A stretch of 64,000 nt of DNA from Nonomuraea zeae (GTDB taxonomy: Bacteria > Actinomycetota > Actinomycetes > Streptosporangiales > Streptosporangiaceae), in the NCBI RefSeq assembly GCF_005889725.1, contig NZ_VCKX01000010.1, positions 39,771-103,770 of the forward strand, read 5' to 3'. How positions within the stretch are numbered: position 1 is the first letter of the stretch; each line of letters opens with the position of its first letter. The notes below the pieces were generated by a model that made no database searches, had not been told where the DNA came from, and saw only the letters and a program-made list of their open reading frames with translations. Made by a program: the position numbers and the translations under genes. Of this stretch, positions 26,213-34,712 are shown one piece after another.

Positions 26213-27837
26213 AAAGTGTTCCGAACGCCGTAGCCAAGCCCGCGGCATTTCTGGACGACCGTCTGGGCGGGGCGGGTTTCCTCAAGCGCAACCTCCGGAA
26301 GATCTTCCCGGATCACTGGTCTTTCCTGCTGGGCGAAATCGCCCTCTACTCGTTCATCATTCTGCTGTTGACGGGCACGTTCCTGACCTTCTGGTTCAAG
26401 CCGAGCATGCTGGAGACCGTCTACGACGGCGGCTACGCACCGCTCAAGGGCGTGACCATGTCCGAGGCGTACGCCTCGACCCTGGCGATCAGTTTCGACG
26501 TGCGCGGCGGGCTGCTCATCCGTCAGATTCATCACTGGGCCGCTCTGCTGTTCGTGGGCGGCATGATGATCCATATGCTGCGGGTGTTCTTCACCGGCGC
26601 GTACCGCAAGCCTCGCGAGCTCAACTGGCTGATCGGCGTGCTGCTGCTGACGCTGGCCCTCGCCGAGGGACTGACCGGCTATTCGCTCCCCGACGACCTC
26701 CTGTCCGGCGCCGGGCTGCGGATCACCCATGGCGTCATCATCTCGCTGCCGCTGGTCGGCACCTACCTCGCGTTCTTCCTGTTCGGTGGCGAGTTTCCCG
26801 GAGAGGACATCATCCCCCGGTTCTTCACCCTGCATATCCTGCTCATTCCCGGCATTCTTCTGGCGCTGATCTCGGCCCATCTCGTTCTCATGTGGGTGCA
26901 GAAACACACGCAGATGCCGGGCAGAGGCCGGACGAACGCGAACGTGGTGGGCGGACCGTTCTTCCCGGCGTTCATGGCCAAGGCGGGAGCTTATCTCCTG
27001 TTCACCCTGGCGACCGTTTCGGGGCTGGCGACATTCGCTCAGATCAACCCGATCTGGCTTTTCGGCCCCTACACGCCGGCGAGCATCTCGGCCGGGTCGC
27101 AGCCTGACTTCTACATGGGCTTCCTCGAAGGCTCCCTCCGGCTCATGCTGCCGTGGGAGATCAATCTCTTCGGCACCGCCCACGCCGGCACTCTCCCGCT
27201 GAACGTGATCATCCCGGCGCTCGTACCGCTGGGCCTCATCATGACGGGCCTGGCGCTCTACCCCTTCCTCGAACGCTGGGTGACCGGCGACAACAGCGAG
27301 CACCACATCGCCGAACGGCCGAGGAACAATCCGCACCGCACCGCGATCGGCATGTCCGCCGTGACCTTCTACGGCGTCCTGTGGATCATGGGCGCCAACG
27401 ACGAGATCGCGGCCAATTTTCACATCAGCCTCAACTGGACGACCTACATCGGGCGGGTGCTGATCTTCGTCGCGCCGGTCCTGGCTTACGTGATCACCTA
27501 CCGTATGTGCCTGGGCCTGCAGCGCTCCGACGCGGCGCAGATCGCGCACGGCGTGGAGACCGGTGTGATCAAGCGCCTGCCGCACGGCGAGTTCATCGAG
27601 GTCCACACGCCGCCGGGTGCCGACAGGGTCGCGGTGCTGCACAGCAAGGTTCCCGTGCCGGCCCGCTTCGCCGACGGCGGCCCGAAGGAGGGCGTCCGGC
27701 CCGCCCGCCTGCGCGGCCCGCTCGGCCGGCTACGCCGCCGCATGTCCAGTGCCTACGGCGGGGAGAAGGTGCCTCTCGACGGCGACGGTCACGACCGCGC
27801 CGCCATCGAGACTCCGGAGGCGAAGGATCGCCGATGA
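26209..27837 (+). CDS. qcrB: Cytochrome b subunit of bc1-type complex (QcrB), orphan copy
   Basis: A 542-residue membrane protein closely following actinobacterial QcrB. Heme-ligating histidines sit in IRQIHHWAALLFVGGMMIHM and in the paired helix around GLRITHGVII and RFFTLHILL. SQPDFYMGFLEGSLRLMLPW occupies the Qo-site region. The C-terminal tail after about residue 440 (GLQRSDAAQIAHGVETGVIK, FIEVHTPP) is also seen in actinobacterial QcrB. In the usual qcrCAB operon, cytochrome c and Rieske subunits are encoded beside it; here neither is present. This is therefore probably a second, stand-alone paralogue that may join subunits encoded elsewhere. It converges on the ECF sigma gene 14 bp away. 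Confidence 0.9.
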   Translation: MKSVPNAVAKPAAFLDDRLGGAGFLKRNLRKIFPDHWSFLLGEIALYSFIILLLTGTFLTFWFKPSMLETVYDGGYAPLKGVTMSEAYASTLAISFDVRGGLLIRQIHHWAALLFVGGMMIHMLRVFFTGAYRKPRELNWLIGVLLLTLALAEGLTGYSLPDDLLSGAGLRITHGVIISLPLVGTYLAFFLFGGEFPGEDIIPRFFTLHILLIPGILLALISAHLVLMWVQKHTQMPGRGRTNANVVGGPFFPAFMAKAGAYLLFTLATVSGLATFAQINPIWLFGPYTPASISAGSQPDFYMGFLEGSLRLMLPWEINLFGTAHAGTLPLNVIIPALVPLGLIMTGLALYPFLERWVTGDNSEHHIAERPRNNPHRTAIGMSAVTFYGVLWIMGANDEIAANFHISLNWTTYIGRVLIFVAPVLAYVITYRMCLGLQRSDAAQIAHGVETGVIKRLPHGEFIEVHTPPGADRVAVLHSKVPVPARFADGGPKEGVRPARLRGPLGRLRRRMSSAYGGEKVPLDGDGHDRAAIETPEAKDRR

Positions 27838-27851
27838 CCCGTCGAGCCGGC

Positions 27852-28343
27852 TCACGCCGTCCCGCTCAGCAGGGCCGAGAGCCTGTGCAGCCCGCGTGAG
27901 ATGCGGGCCTTGACGGTGCCGATGGGCACGCGCAGGCGGTGGGCGATCTCCCGTTGGGTCAGGTCGGCGAAGTAGGCCAGTTCGATCGCCTCCCGCTGGG
28001 CGTCCGGCAGCTCGGCGAGTGCCCTGTCGATCTGGTCGCGGTCACCGAGCTCGTCGGGTACGGACCGTCCTCGTCTCGCCAGGTCGCCCGCCTCCTCCAA
28101 CGGCACGGTGGGCGGCCTGCGGGCGCGCAGGTGGTCGACGGCGCGGCGGTGGGCGATGGCGAAGACCCAGGCGGCCTGGCTCCGGGCCGGATCGTAGCGC
28201 TCGCGTGAGCGCCAGACGTCGGCGAAGACGATCTGCAGCATGTCCTCGACGTCCTGGGCGGGCACGAACCGGCGCAGGTAGGAGCGCACGGCGGGGGCAT
28301 GCGCGCGGTAGCACGCGCTGAGCTCTTCGTCGTCGCCGTCCAT
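27852..28343 (-). CDS. ECF-family RNA polymerase sigma factor, LitS-like
   Basis: A 163-residue sigma factor with region 2 near the N-terminus (VRSYLRRFVPAQDVEDMLQI, FADVWRSRERYDPARSQAAW) and region 4 (ALAELPDAQREAIELAYFAD, TQREIAHRLRVPIGTVKARI). AGGGG lies seven bases before the chosen ATG. It follows the LitR/CarH-like gene on the same strand with a 90-bp gap. In Streptomyces coelicolor, litR and litS are neighbours of the light-induced crt genes and LitS drives crt transcription; the same grouping here suggests the same role. No anti-sigma gene is adjacent. Confidence 0.85.
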   Translation of the reverse strand: MDGDDEELSACYRAHAPAVRSYLRRFVPAQDVEDMLQIVFADVWRSRERYDPARSQAAWVFAIAHRRAVDHLRARRPPTVPLEEAGDLARRGRSVPDELGDRDQIDRALAELPDAQREAIELAYFADLTQREIAHRLRVPIGTVKARISRGLHRLSALLSGTA

Positions 28344-28433
28344 GCGCCTGCCCCTCACCCAAAAAATCTACTCAAAACTTATTCATAGCGAGGCGTGGGG
28401 CGCCGGCGCAAGCTCATCGGGGGAAAGGTCAGG

Positions 28434-29342
28434 TCAACCGAGGGCGGAGGTGACGCACGCGACGGCGTCGGGCAGGCTCGACACCCGGATGACCCCGGGT
28501 GGCGGCTCCGCTCGCCAGCCGAGCCCGCCGATGACGATCTGGCAGGCAGGGCGAAGCCCGGGCAGGGCGGCGAGCGGGGCGACGTCGCCGGTGATCTCCT
28601 GCTGCGACCACACGAACACGACCGCCGGGCCGAGCCGGCGCATCGCCTGACCCAGTGCGGTGTAGGGGGTGCGGGCGCCGAGGACGCGGGTCTGCACGTC
28701 CCGTTCGGCGAGCGCGGCGGCCAGTGCGTGCACCGGCAGGCTGTGCTGCTCGTCCTCGGCGCAGGCCAGCAGCACGGGCCGGTCCGCGCTCGGCGCGGCG
28801 TCGCGAGCGACGCGCTGCAGCGCCGCCTGGACCCGGTCGGACAGCAGGTGCTCGATGTCGATGCCCGCCCCGGTGCCGTCCTGGCGGCGGCAGACGGCGT
28901 CGAAGACGGGCAGCACGAGCCGCTCCCACGTCCACACCACACCTTGCGCGGCCAGCGCCTCGTCCACCAGGCCGGAGACCGCGTGGCCGTCGAGCATGAA
29001 CGCGGCGCGGGCCAGCGCGGCGGTGGCCGGGCGCGCCCCGGGCCGTTGGCGGGCGGGCGAGAGCTCCGGCGCGGGATCCGGGGCCGGAGCCGGTGTGGCC
29101 AGGACGAGCCTGGCCGCCTCGGCCGGTGCCAGGCCGGTCGCGATCAGGCGCTTCATCTCGGCCAGGCGCCGCAGGTCGGCCGCGTCGTAGCGGCGGTGGC
29201 CGCCGGGGCTGCGGCGGCTGGGGCCCAGGCCGTAACGCAGATTCCAGGTGCGCAGCGTCGGCGCGGGCACGCCCAGCCGCCGGGAGACGGCCCCGATGCC
29301 GTAGCCCGCGTCCTGCTCGCTGACCGGTGTGTCCTCGCCCAT
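28434..29342 (-). CDS. MerR-family regulator with B12-binding-like domain (LitR/CarH type)
   Basis: A 302-residue protein. The MerR winged helix is at about 13-75 (YGIGAVSRRLGVPAPTLRTW, RRSPGGHRRYDAADLRRLAE). A helical bundle containing WTWERLVLPVFDAV and IDIEHLLSD follows, then a Rossmann-like cobalamin-binding fold (VLLACAEDEQHSLPVHALAA, VVFVWSQQEITGD, QIVIGG). EDEQH occupies the place of the ExxH cobalt-ligand motif of CarH/LitR, but the usual glycine after it is proline, so adenosylcobalamin binding needs testing. It is divergent from crtE and probably represses the crt genes in the dark. Confidence 0.88.
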   Translation of the reverse strand: MGEDTPVSEQDAGYGIGAVSRRLGVPAPTLRTWNLRYGLGPSRRSPGGHRRYDAADLRRLAEMKRLIATGLAPAEAARLVLATPAPAPDPAPELSPARQRPGARPATAALARAAFMLDGHAVSGLVDEALAAQGVVWTWERLVLPVFDAVCRRQDGTGAGIDIEHLLSDRVQAALQRVARDAAPSADRPVLLACAEDEQHSLPVHALAAALAERDVQTRVLGARTPYTALGQAMRRLGPAVVFVWSQQEITGDVAPLAALPGLRPACQIVIGGLGWRAEPPPGVIRVSSLPDAVACVTSALG

Positions 29343-29529
29343 GGTGTTCCCGCTGCCGCTCGACGTGTCCGACCATCCTTTCGCGGTTGCGGAGCACCTT
29401 GGACGCATGCGCGGGCGTGTCCCGCCGGGGAAGCGGCGTGCAGTGGTTACCGTGAAGATGCGTTCCGGCGTGCAACCGGGCCCGCTCCTCCTGCGAAGGC
29501 TTTCTATAGCGACAGAAGGAGCTGCGTGC

Positions 29530-30576
29530 ATGGACACGGTGACCTCGCAGACCAGCCAGGTGCGCGAGCTGGTCGACCGCCACTTGGCCCGGCTGCTCGA
29601 TGAGCAGCTGGTCCGGCTCGCCTTCCTGGACGAGCCGGACGTCGAGCTGGTGCGCGAGTTCCTGGTGACGTTCGTCCTGGAGGGCGGCAAGCGGTTGCGG
29701 CCCGCGTTCGTCCACTGGGGTTACCGGGCGGCCGGCGGTGAGCGGCCGCAGGACGCGCTGCCCGCGGCGTGCGCCGTAGAGCTCGTCCACGCTGCCGCTC
29801 TGCTGCTCGACGACGTGATGGACGAGGCGGACTCGCGGCGTGGCCGGCCGGCCGCGCACGTGGCGCTGGCCGGCCTGCACCGGCGGGCGGGCCGGCGGGG
29901 CGACGCCGGCCGGTTCGGCGAGTCGGCGGTGACGCTGCTGGCGCTGCTGGCCTTGAGCTGGGCCGATGCGGCGCTGCTGGAGACGGGGCCGCGCCTGGGA
30001 GCCGCGCTCGACATCCTCACCCAGCTGAGGGTGGAAGCGATCGGCGGGCAGTACCTCGACCTGGCCCGCACGGGCGGTGCGGGGGCGGGCGAGGAGCAGG
30101 TCAGACGCATCTCGCTCTACAAGTCGGGCAAGTACACGGTCGAACGGCCCCTGCATCTCGGTCATGCCGTCGCGGGCGGCAGCCCGCGGACGCGGCGGCT
30201 GCTGAGCGCGTACGCGCTGCCGCTGGGTGAGGCGTTCCAGCTCAGGGACGACATCAGCGGCGTGTTCGGCGACCCGGCCAGTACCGGCAAGCCCGCCGGG
30301 GTCGACCTGCTCCAGGGCAAGGCGACCTACCTGCTCGTCGAGGCCCGCCGGCGGACCGGCAGCCCGCTGCTCGACGACATCACCGATCACCGCGACGTGG
30401 CGGCCGTGCGGCGGCTGATCGCCGAGTGCGGCGCGCTGAACGCGGCCGAGCAGCGCATCGCCGTCCTGGTCGAGTCGGCGGTCGCGGCGCTGGACTGGCC
30501 GCCAGGCATCCCGGCCGAGGCCAGGCAGGCGCTGGCCGAGCTGGCGGCCCAGGCCACCGAAGGAGCCCCGGAATGA
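29530..30576 (+). CDS. crtE: Polyprenyl diphosphate synthase (geranylgeranyl diphosphate synthase, CrtE)
   Basis: A 348-residue all-helical prenyl transferase that condenses isopentenyl diphosphate units into C20 geranylgeranyl diphosphate, the carotenoid precursor. The first aspartate-rich motif is DDVMD at 94-98; the second is DDISG at 240-244 (RDDISGVFGDP), the form common in actinobacterial CrtE where the last Asp is shifted. GGKRLRP at 52-58 binds the diphosphate. AGAAGGAG lies upstream of the ATG. It is the first gene of crtE-crtI-crtB-plsX and is divergent from the LitR-like gene across 187 bp. Its stop overlaps the crtI ATG. Confidence 0.92.
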   Translation: MDTVTSQTSQVRELVDRHLARLLDEQLVRLAFLDEPDVELVREFLVTFVLEGGKRLRPAFVHWGYRAAGGERPQDALPAACAVELVHAAALLLDDVMDEADSRRGRPAAHVALAGLHRRAGRRGDAGRFGESAVTLLALLALSWADAALLETGPRLGAALDILTQLRVEAIGGQYLDLARTGGAGAGEEQVRRISLYKSGKYTVERPLHLGHAVAGGSPRTRRLLSAYALPLGEAFQLRDDISGVFGDPASTGKPAGVDLLQGKATYLLVEARRRTGSPLLDDITDHRDVAAVRRLIAECGALNAAEQRIAVLVESAVAALDWPPGIPAEARQALAELAAQATEGAPE

Positions 30577-30632
30577 GCCCGCGAATGAGCTCCCGGATGA
30601 GCCCCCGGATGAGCCCCCTAATGAGCCCGGTC
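30573..30632 (+). repeat. Five tandem 12-bp repeats at the start of crtI
   Basis: Units beginning ATGAGC recur at 30573, 30585, 30597, 30609 and 30621, differing only in the last six bases. Because 12 is a multiple of three the frame is kept and each unit adds a possible start codon. Slippage here would change N-terminal length without breaking the gene. Confidence 0.9.
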
Positions 30633-32075
30633 GTGGTCGTCGGAGCGGGCCTGGGCGGCCTGGCGGCGGCCGTCCATCTGGCCGCGGCCGGCCGCCAGGT
30701 CACCGTGGTCGAGGCCCTCGACGGTCCAGGAGGCTGCTGCGGCACCGCCCAGGTCGGGGCCTACCGTTTCGACACCGGCCCGTCCGTGCTGACCATGCCC
30801 GGCGTGCTCGCCGAGGTCTTCGGCGCCGCCGGGCAGGAGCTGCGGCATTGGCTGCCGTTGCGCAGGCTGGACCCGTCGTACCGGATGGTCTTCGACGACG
30901 GGTCGCGGCTGGACGTGCTGCCGGAGCGCGAGGCGATGGCCGAGCAGGTGCGCACGGTGTGCGGGCCCGCGGAGGCCGCGCGCTACGAGCGGTACCGGCG
31001 GGTGCTCGATGAGCTGTTCCGGGTGGAGTGGCCGGCGTTCATCGACGCGGACATGACGCGGCTGCGCGCCCTCGCGCGGCCCGCCGCGCTGCTGCGGCTG
31101 GCGGCGCTGGGCGGCTTCCGCCGGCTGGACCGCCTGGCGGCCCGGCACCTGACGGATGCGCGGCTGATCAAGGCGCACACCTTCCAGTCCCTGTACGTGG
31201 GGCTGTCGCCGCAACGCGCGCTGGGCATCTACGCCGTGATCGCGCACATGGACACCGTCGGCGGCGTGTACGTCCCCGAACGCGGCGGCATGCACGCCAT
31301 CCCGGCGGCCATGGCGGCCCTGCTGGAGAAGCTGGGCGCGGGCATCCGCTACGGGGTGCGCGCCCGGACGGTCGAGACCGACAGCGACGGCGTCACCGGC
31401 GTGCTGCTGGAAGACGGCGACCGGCTGCCGGCCGGGCAGGTGGTCGTGGCCTGCGACCGGCTCGCGGCCCGGCGGCTGCTGCCCGCCTCGGCGGACGACT
31501 GGCGGCTGCGCCCCCCCCGCCACTCCCCCTCCTGCCTGGTGGTCCACGCCGGTCTGGACCGCGCGCTGGCCGATCAGGCGCACCACACCCTGCACTTCGG
31601 CCGGACCTGGCGGGAGACGTTCACCGCGCTGGCGGCGGGCCTGCCGCAGCCGGACCCCAGCCTGCTGGTGACCTACCCCGAGCCGGACGGCGAGGCCGCG
31701 CCGGACGGGCACGCCACGCTGAGCGTCCTCGAACCGGCGCCCAACCTGGAGCGCGCCGACTGGGACCGGCTGCGCCCCGAGCTGGAGTCGCGGCTGGTCG
31801 GCCGCCTGGCCGAGCTCGGCTACGGCGACCTGTCGGCCGCGCCCCGGCTGGTCCTCGACCCGCCCGCCTGGGCGGCGCGCGGGCACAGCGCCGGAACCCC
31901 GTTCGCGCTGGACCACCGCTTCACCCAGACGGCGTGGCTGCGACCCCAGGCCGTCGCCCGGCGAGTGCCCGGGCTGCACTTCGCCGGCATGTACACCGCG
32001 CCCGGCGTCGGGGTGCCCCCGGTGCTGATCTCCGGCCGGCTCGCCGCCGAACGCATACTCAAGGAGGCCCGTTGA
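30573..32075 (+). CDS. crtI: Phytoene desaturase (CrtI)
   Basis: A 500-residue FAD-dependent carotenoid desaturase. The dinucleotide-binding motif is VVVVGAGLGGLAAAVHLAAA near residues 17-36, and the C-terminal LHFAGMYTAPGVGVPPVLIS is the CrtI/CrtN FAD-binding signature. It would convert phytoene to lycopene in several dehydrogenation steps. The N-terminus is unusual: five 12-bp copies of an ATGAGC unit encode MSPRMSSRMSPRMSPLMSPV, giving five in-frame ATGs. The first overlaps the crtE stop and follows AAGGAG, so it is taken as the start, though later ones may also be used. It overlaps crtB by 4 bp. Confidence 0.93.
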   Translation: MSPRMSSRMSPRMSPLMSPVVVVGAGLGGLAAAVHLAAAGRQVTVVEALDGPGGCCGTAQVGAYRFDTGPSVLTMPGVLAEVFGAAGQELRHWLPLRRLDPSYRMVFDDGSRLDVLPEREAMAEQVRTVCGPAEAARYERYRRVLDELFRVEWPAFIDADMTRLRALARPAALLRLAALGGFRRLDRLAARHLTDARLIKAHTFQSLYVGLSPQRALGIYAVIAHMDTVGGVYVPERGGMHAIPAAMAALLEKLGAGIRYGVRARTVETDSDGVTGVLLEDGDRLPAGQVVVACDRLAARRLLPASADDWRLRPPRHSPSCLVVHAGLDRALADQAHHTLHFGRTWRETFTALAAGLPQPDPSLLVTYPEPDGEAAPDGHATLSVLEPAPNLERADWDRLRPELESRLVGRLAELGYGDLSAAPRLVLDPPAWAARGHSAGTPFALDHRFTQTAWLRPQAVARRVPGLHFAGMYTAPGVGVPPVLISGRLAAERILKEAR

Positions 32076-32971
32076 CGCTCACCGCCAGCTACGAACGCTG
32101 CCGGCGGCTCCACGCCCGCTACGGCCGCTCCTACTACCTGGCCACCCGGCTGCTGCCGCAGTGGAAGCGGCGGCACGTGCACGCCCTGTACGGCTTCGCC
32201 CGTTACGCCGACGAGATCGTCGACTCCTTCACCATGACCGCCGACCGGACCCGCGCGCTCGACGCCCTGGCCGCCAGGGTCGAGGCCGGGCTCTCGGGGG
32301 CGAAGACGGACGATCCCGTACTGCCGGCGTTCCTGCACACCGTCCACTCCTTCGGCATCGGCCACGACGACATCGGGGCCTTCCTCACCTCGATGCGCGC
32401 CGACCTGTCGGTGACCCGGTACGCGACCTACGACGACCTGCTCGGCTACATGGCGGGATCGGCCGCCGCCATCGGCACGATGATGCTGCCGGTGCTGGAG
32501 CCGGTGCCCGGCGCCGAGCAGGAGGCCCGCGAGCCCGCCCGCCAGCTCGGCCTGGCCTTCCAGCTCACCAACTTCCTGCGCGACGTCGGCGAGGACTTCG
32601 CCAGGGGCCGCGTCTACCTGCCGATGGAGGACCTGGACAAGTTCGGCGTGGAGCCGGGCGCGCTGGGCGCCGACCGTACCGAACGGGCCGTGCGGGAGCT
32701 GCTCGCCTTCGAGGCCGGGCGCGCCCGCATCCACTACCGCGCCGCAGCCGGCGGCATCCGCCTGCTCACCGCCTCCTCGCGGCCGTGCGTGCGGGCCGCC
32801 GTCGACCTGTACGGAGGCATCCTCGACGAGATCGAGCGCCGCGATTTCGACGTCCTGGCCGGCCGGGTACGGGTGCCGGGCCGGCGCAAGGCGGCCGTGT
32901 TCGCCCGCCACCTGCTGGCCTCCGCCGAGGCGGGCCGGGCCGAGCGCCGCGTCCGCGTGGAGCTCCCGTGA
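32072..32971 (+). CDS. crtB: Phytoene synthase (CrtB)
   Basis: A 299-residue squalene/phytoene synthase that joins two geranylgeranyl diphosphates to phytoene. The two aspartate-rich sites are YADEIVD at 45-51 and RDVGED at 170-175 (FLRDVGEDFARGR). A TTG start is supported by AAGGAGG four bases upstream and by overlap with the crtI stop (TTGA); no ATG or GTG lies in a suitable place. Length and motif spacing are normal. Its stop overlaps the plsX GTG, so crtE, crtI, crtB and plsX form one tightly coupled operon. Confidence 0.92.
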   Translation: MTLTASYERCRRLHARYGRSYYLATRLLPQWKRRHVHALYGFARYADEIVDSFTMTADRTRALDALAARVEAGLSGAKTDDPVLPAFLHTVHSFGIGHDDIGAFLTSMRADLSVTRYATYDDLLGYMAGSAAAIGTMMLPVLEPVPGAEQEAREPARQLGLAFQLTNFLRDVGEDFARGRVYLPMEDLDKFGVEPGALGADRTERAVRELLAFEAGRARIHYRAAAGGIRLLTASSRPCVRAAVDLYGGILDEIERRDFDVLAGRVRVPGRRKAAVFARHLLASAEAGRAERRVRVELP

Positions 32972-34002
32972 CCGCGGTGCAGCCCGTGGTGCCGCCCGCG
33001 GTGCAGCCCGCGGTGCAGCCCGTCGTCCTGGACGCGATGGGCGGCGACCACGGGCCGGCCGAGACGGTCGCCGGCGCGGTGACGGCGCTGCGCGCGCACC
33101 ACGTCCCCGTCATCCTGGTCGGCGACGAGCCACAGGTGAGCGGCGAGTTGCGCCGGCACGGCGCCACGGCCGAGATTCCGGTGGTGCACGCCGACGACGC
33201 CGTCCCGATGGCCGAGCGCGGCGCGGCCGCCGCGACGCGGGCGACCTCCAGCCTCGCGATCGGCTGCCGGCTGGTCAGCAGCGGGGAGGGCGGCGCGTTC
33301 GTGTCGGCCGGATCCACCGGCGCGGTGGTCGCGTGCGCGGTGCGCGCCATCGGCCGATCGGGCGGCGTGCTGCGGCCCGCCCTGGCCGTTGCGCTGCCCT
33401 CGTTGCGGGGCGGCGCGAGCGTGCTGGTGGACGCGGGCGCGACAGCCGACCCGAGCCCGGCCATGATGGCCCAGTTCGCCCTGCTGGGCGCGGGGTACGC
33501 GCGCGCCGTGCTCGGCCGCGCCGAACCGGTCGTGGGGCTGCTGTCCATCGGCTCCGAGCCGGGTAAGGGCAACCGGCTGTCCTGCCAGGCCGAGGAGCTG
33601 CTCGCCGCCTTGCCGCTGCGCTTCCACGGCAACATCGAGGGCCACGACGTGCTGTCCGGCGCCGTGGACGTGATCGTCACCGACGGCTTCACCGGCAACG
33701 TCGTGCTCAAGAACGTCGAGGGCTGCGTGCAGACGGCACTGGCCATGGTCGCCGAGGCCGGCATCGCCTCCCCGCTGCGGCTGGCCGAAGTCGCCCGCCG
33801 CTACGACCCGCAGACCCATGGTGGCGCCGCCCTGCTCGGCCTGCGCGGCACCGTCGTCGTCGCGCACGGCTCCTCGCCGGCCGCCACGATCGCCCGGGCC
33901 TGCGAGATGGCGTACGCGCTGGCGGGGCACCCGGCGACCGGCATGGCGGCCACCGCTGCCACTGCGGTCACCGCCGCCACCGCGGCGGAGCTGGTGACGT
34001 GA
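32968..34002 (+). CDS. plsX: PlsX-like acyl-ACP:phosphate acyltransferase in the carotenoid operon
   Basis: A 344-residue cytoplasmic enzyme of the family that makes acyl-phosphate from acyl-ACP. Conserved PlsX blocks are all present: VVLDAMGGDHGPAE, GGAFVSAGSTGAVV, LLSIGSEPGKGNRLS, FHGNIEGHDVLSGAVDVIV and DGFTGNVVLKNVEG. The first 17 residues are a repeat of VQP/V units in which several GTG codons occur, so the exact start is uncertain. plsX normally sits with fatty-acid or ribosomal protein genes. Here its GTG overlaps the crtB stop and a PlsY-like gene follows, which suggests that acyl-phosphate is made for carotenoid tailoring or membrane-lipid adjustment; this is inference. Confidence 0.88.
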   Translation: MTAVQPVVPPAVQPAVQPVVLDAMGGDHGPAETVAGAVTALRAHHVPVILVGDEPQVSGELRRHGATAEIPVVHADDAVPMAERGAAAATRATSSLAIGCRLVSSGEGGAFVSAGSTGAVVACAVRAIGRSGGVLRPALAVALPSLRGGASVLVDAGATADPSPAMMAQFALLGAGYARAVLGRAEPVVGLLSIGSEPGKGNRLSCQAEELLAALPLRFHGNIEGHDVLSGAVDVIVTDGFTGNVVLKNVEGCVQTALAMVAEAGIASPLRLAEVARRYDPQTHGGAALLGLRGTVVVAHGSSPAATIARACEMAYALAGHPATGMAATAATAVTAATAAELVT

Positions 34003-34007
34003 CCTGC

Positions 34008-34712
34008 TCAGCGCAGCGGGTCCGCGCCGTCCCAGGTGCCCTCCCCGGCGTACGGGGTGAAGCGGGCGAACAGCTCCTCGGCGTACCAGTCGTGCGCGCG
34101 TACGCGCTGGATGACCTTCTGGTGTGCCGCGCCCTGGTAGGCGAAGGCGCGTACCGCCTCCCGGTCCCGCCACAGCGAGAAGGTGGCCTGCCGGGCCAGC
34201 GGCCACTCCCCCATGCCGATGGAGGCCAGGCAGCCGTCCTGCCGCCGCAGCAGCTCGTCGACCGGCGGGACCGACCGGTAGAAGGCGATCAGGCGGCCGG
34301 GCCGGATCGACGCCCTGGTGAGCACCGCCACCGGCCCCGCCCCGCCGGCGGGCCGAGGCGTCAGGCCGCCGAGCGGGTCGCGGCCGGCCCAGGCGCCGCG
34401 CGAGGCCAGCGGGGCCAGCCGCACCTGCCAGCTCTCCGCCGCCTCCGCCCGCCAGCGGGCGGCGATCGGCGAGGCGCGCAGGAACTCCTCCAGGTCGTCC
34501 TCGCCGCGCCAGACCGCGAACAGCGCCCACCGGCGCAGGTCGGCCCCCAGCGACATGGAACGGCCCTGACCGGTGCCGAGCAGCCGCCAGAACAGCAGCC
34601 CGCCGGCGCCCCGCAGCAGCGGCCGGTCGAAGGCCATGTGCTTCATGGCGGCCACGCTGTCATAACGGATGAGGTGGAACGAGGCGATGGTTGAGGTGCT
34701 CGTGGCGGTCAT
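34008..34712 (-). CDS. Spheroidene monooxygenase-like protein (CrtA family)
   Basis: A 234-residue protein with CrtA landmarks: ASFHLIRYDSVAAMKHMAFD, RRWALFAVWRGEDDLEEFL, PVAVLTRASIRPGRLIAFYR, SIGMGEWPLARQATFSLW and HDWYAEELFARFTPYAGEGT. CrtA introduces a C-2 keto group into acyclic carotenoids such as spheroidene. The ATG places 26 bp over the start of the opposite PlsY-like gene; a shorter start would remove the conserved FHLIRY block. It faces the crtEIB-plsX operon and converges on plsX with a 5-bp gap. Substrate is inferred to be an acyclic hydroxylated carotenoid because no cyclase gene is seen. Confidence 0.85.
   Translation of the reverse strand: MTATSTSTIASFHLIRYDSVAAMKHMAFDRPLLRGAGGLLFWRLLGTGQGRSMSLGADLRRWALFAVWRGEDDLEEFLRASPIAARWRAEAAESWQVRLAPLASRGAWAGRDPLGGLTPRPAGGAGPVAVLTRASIRPGRLIAFYRSVPPVDELLRRQDGCLASIGMGEWPLARQATFSLWRDREAVRAFAYQGAAHQKVIQRVRAHDWYAEELFARFTPYAGEGTWDGADPLR

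Noticed and set aside
29343..29529. LitR operator or ECF promoter between the litR-like gene and crtE
   Set aside because: The region must hold the divergent promoters, but I found no convincing inverted repeat or ECF-type -35/-10 pair, so none is listed.
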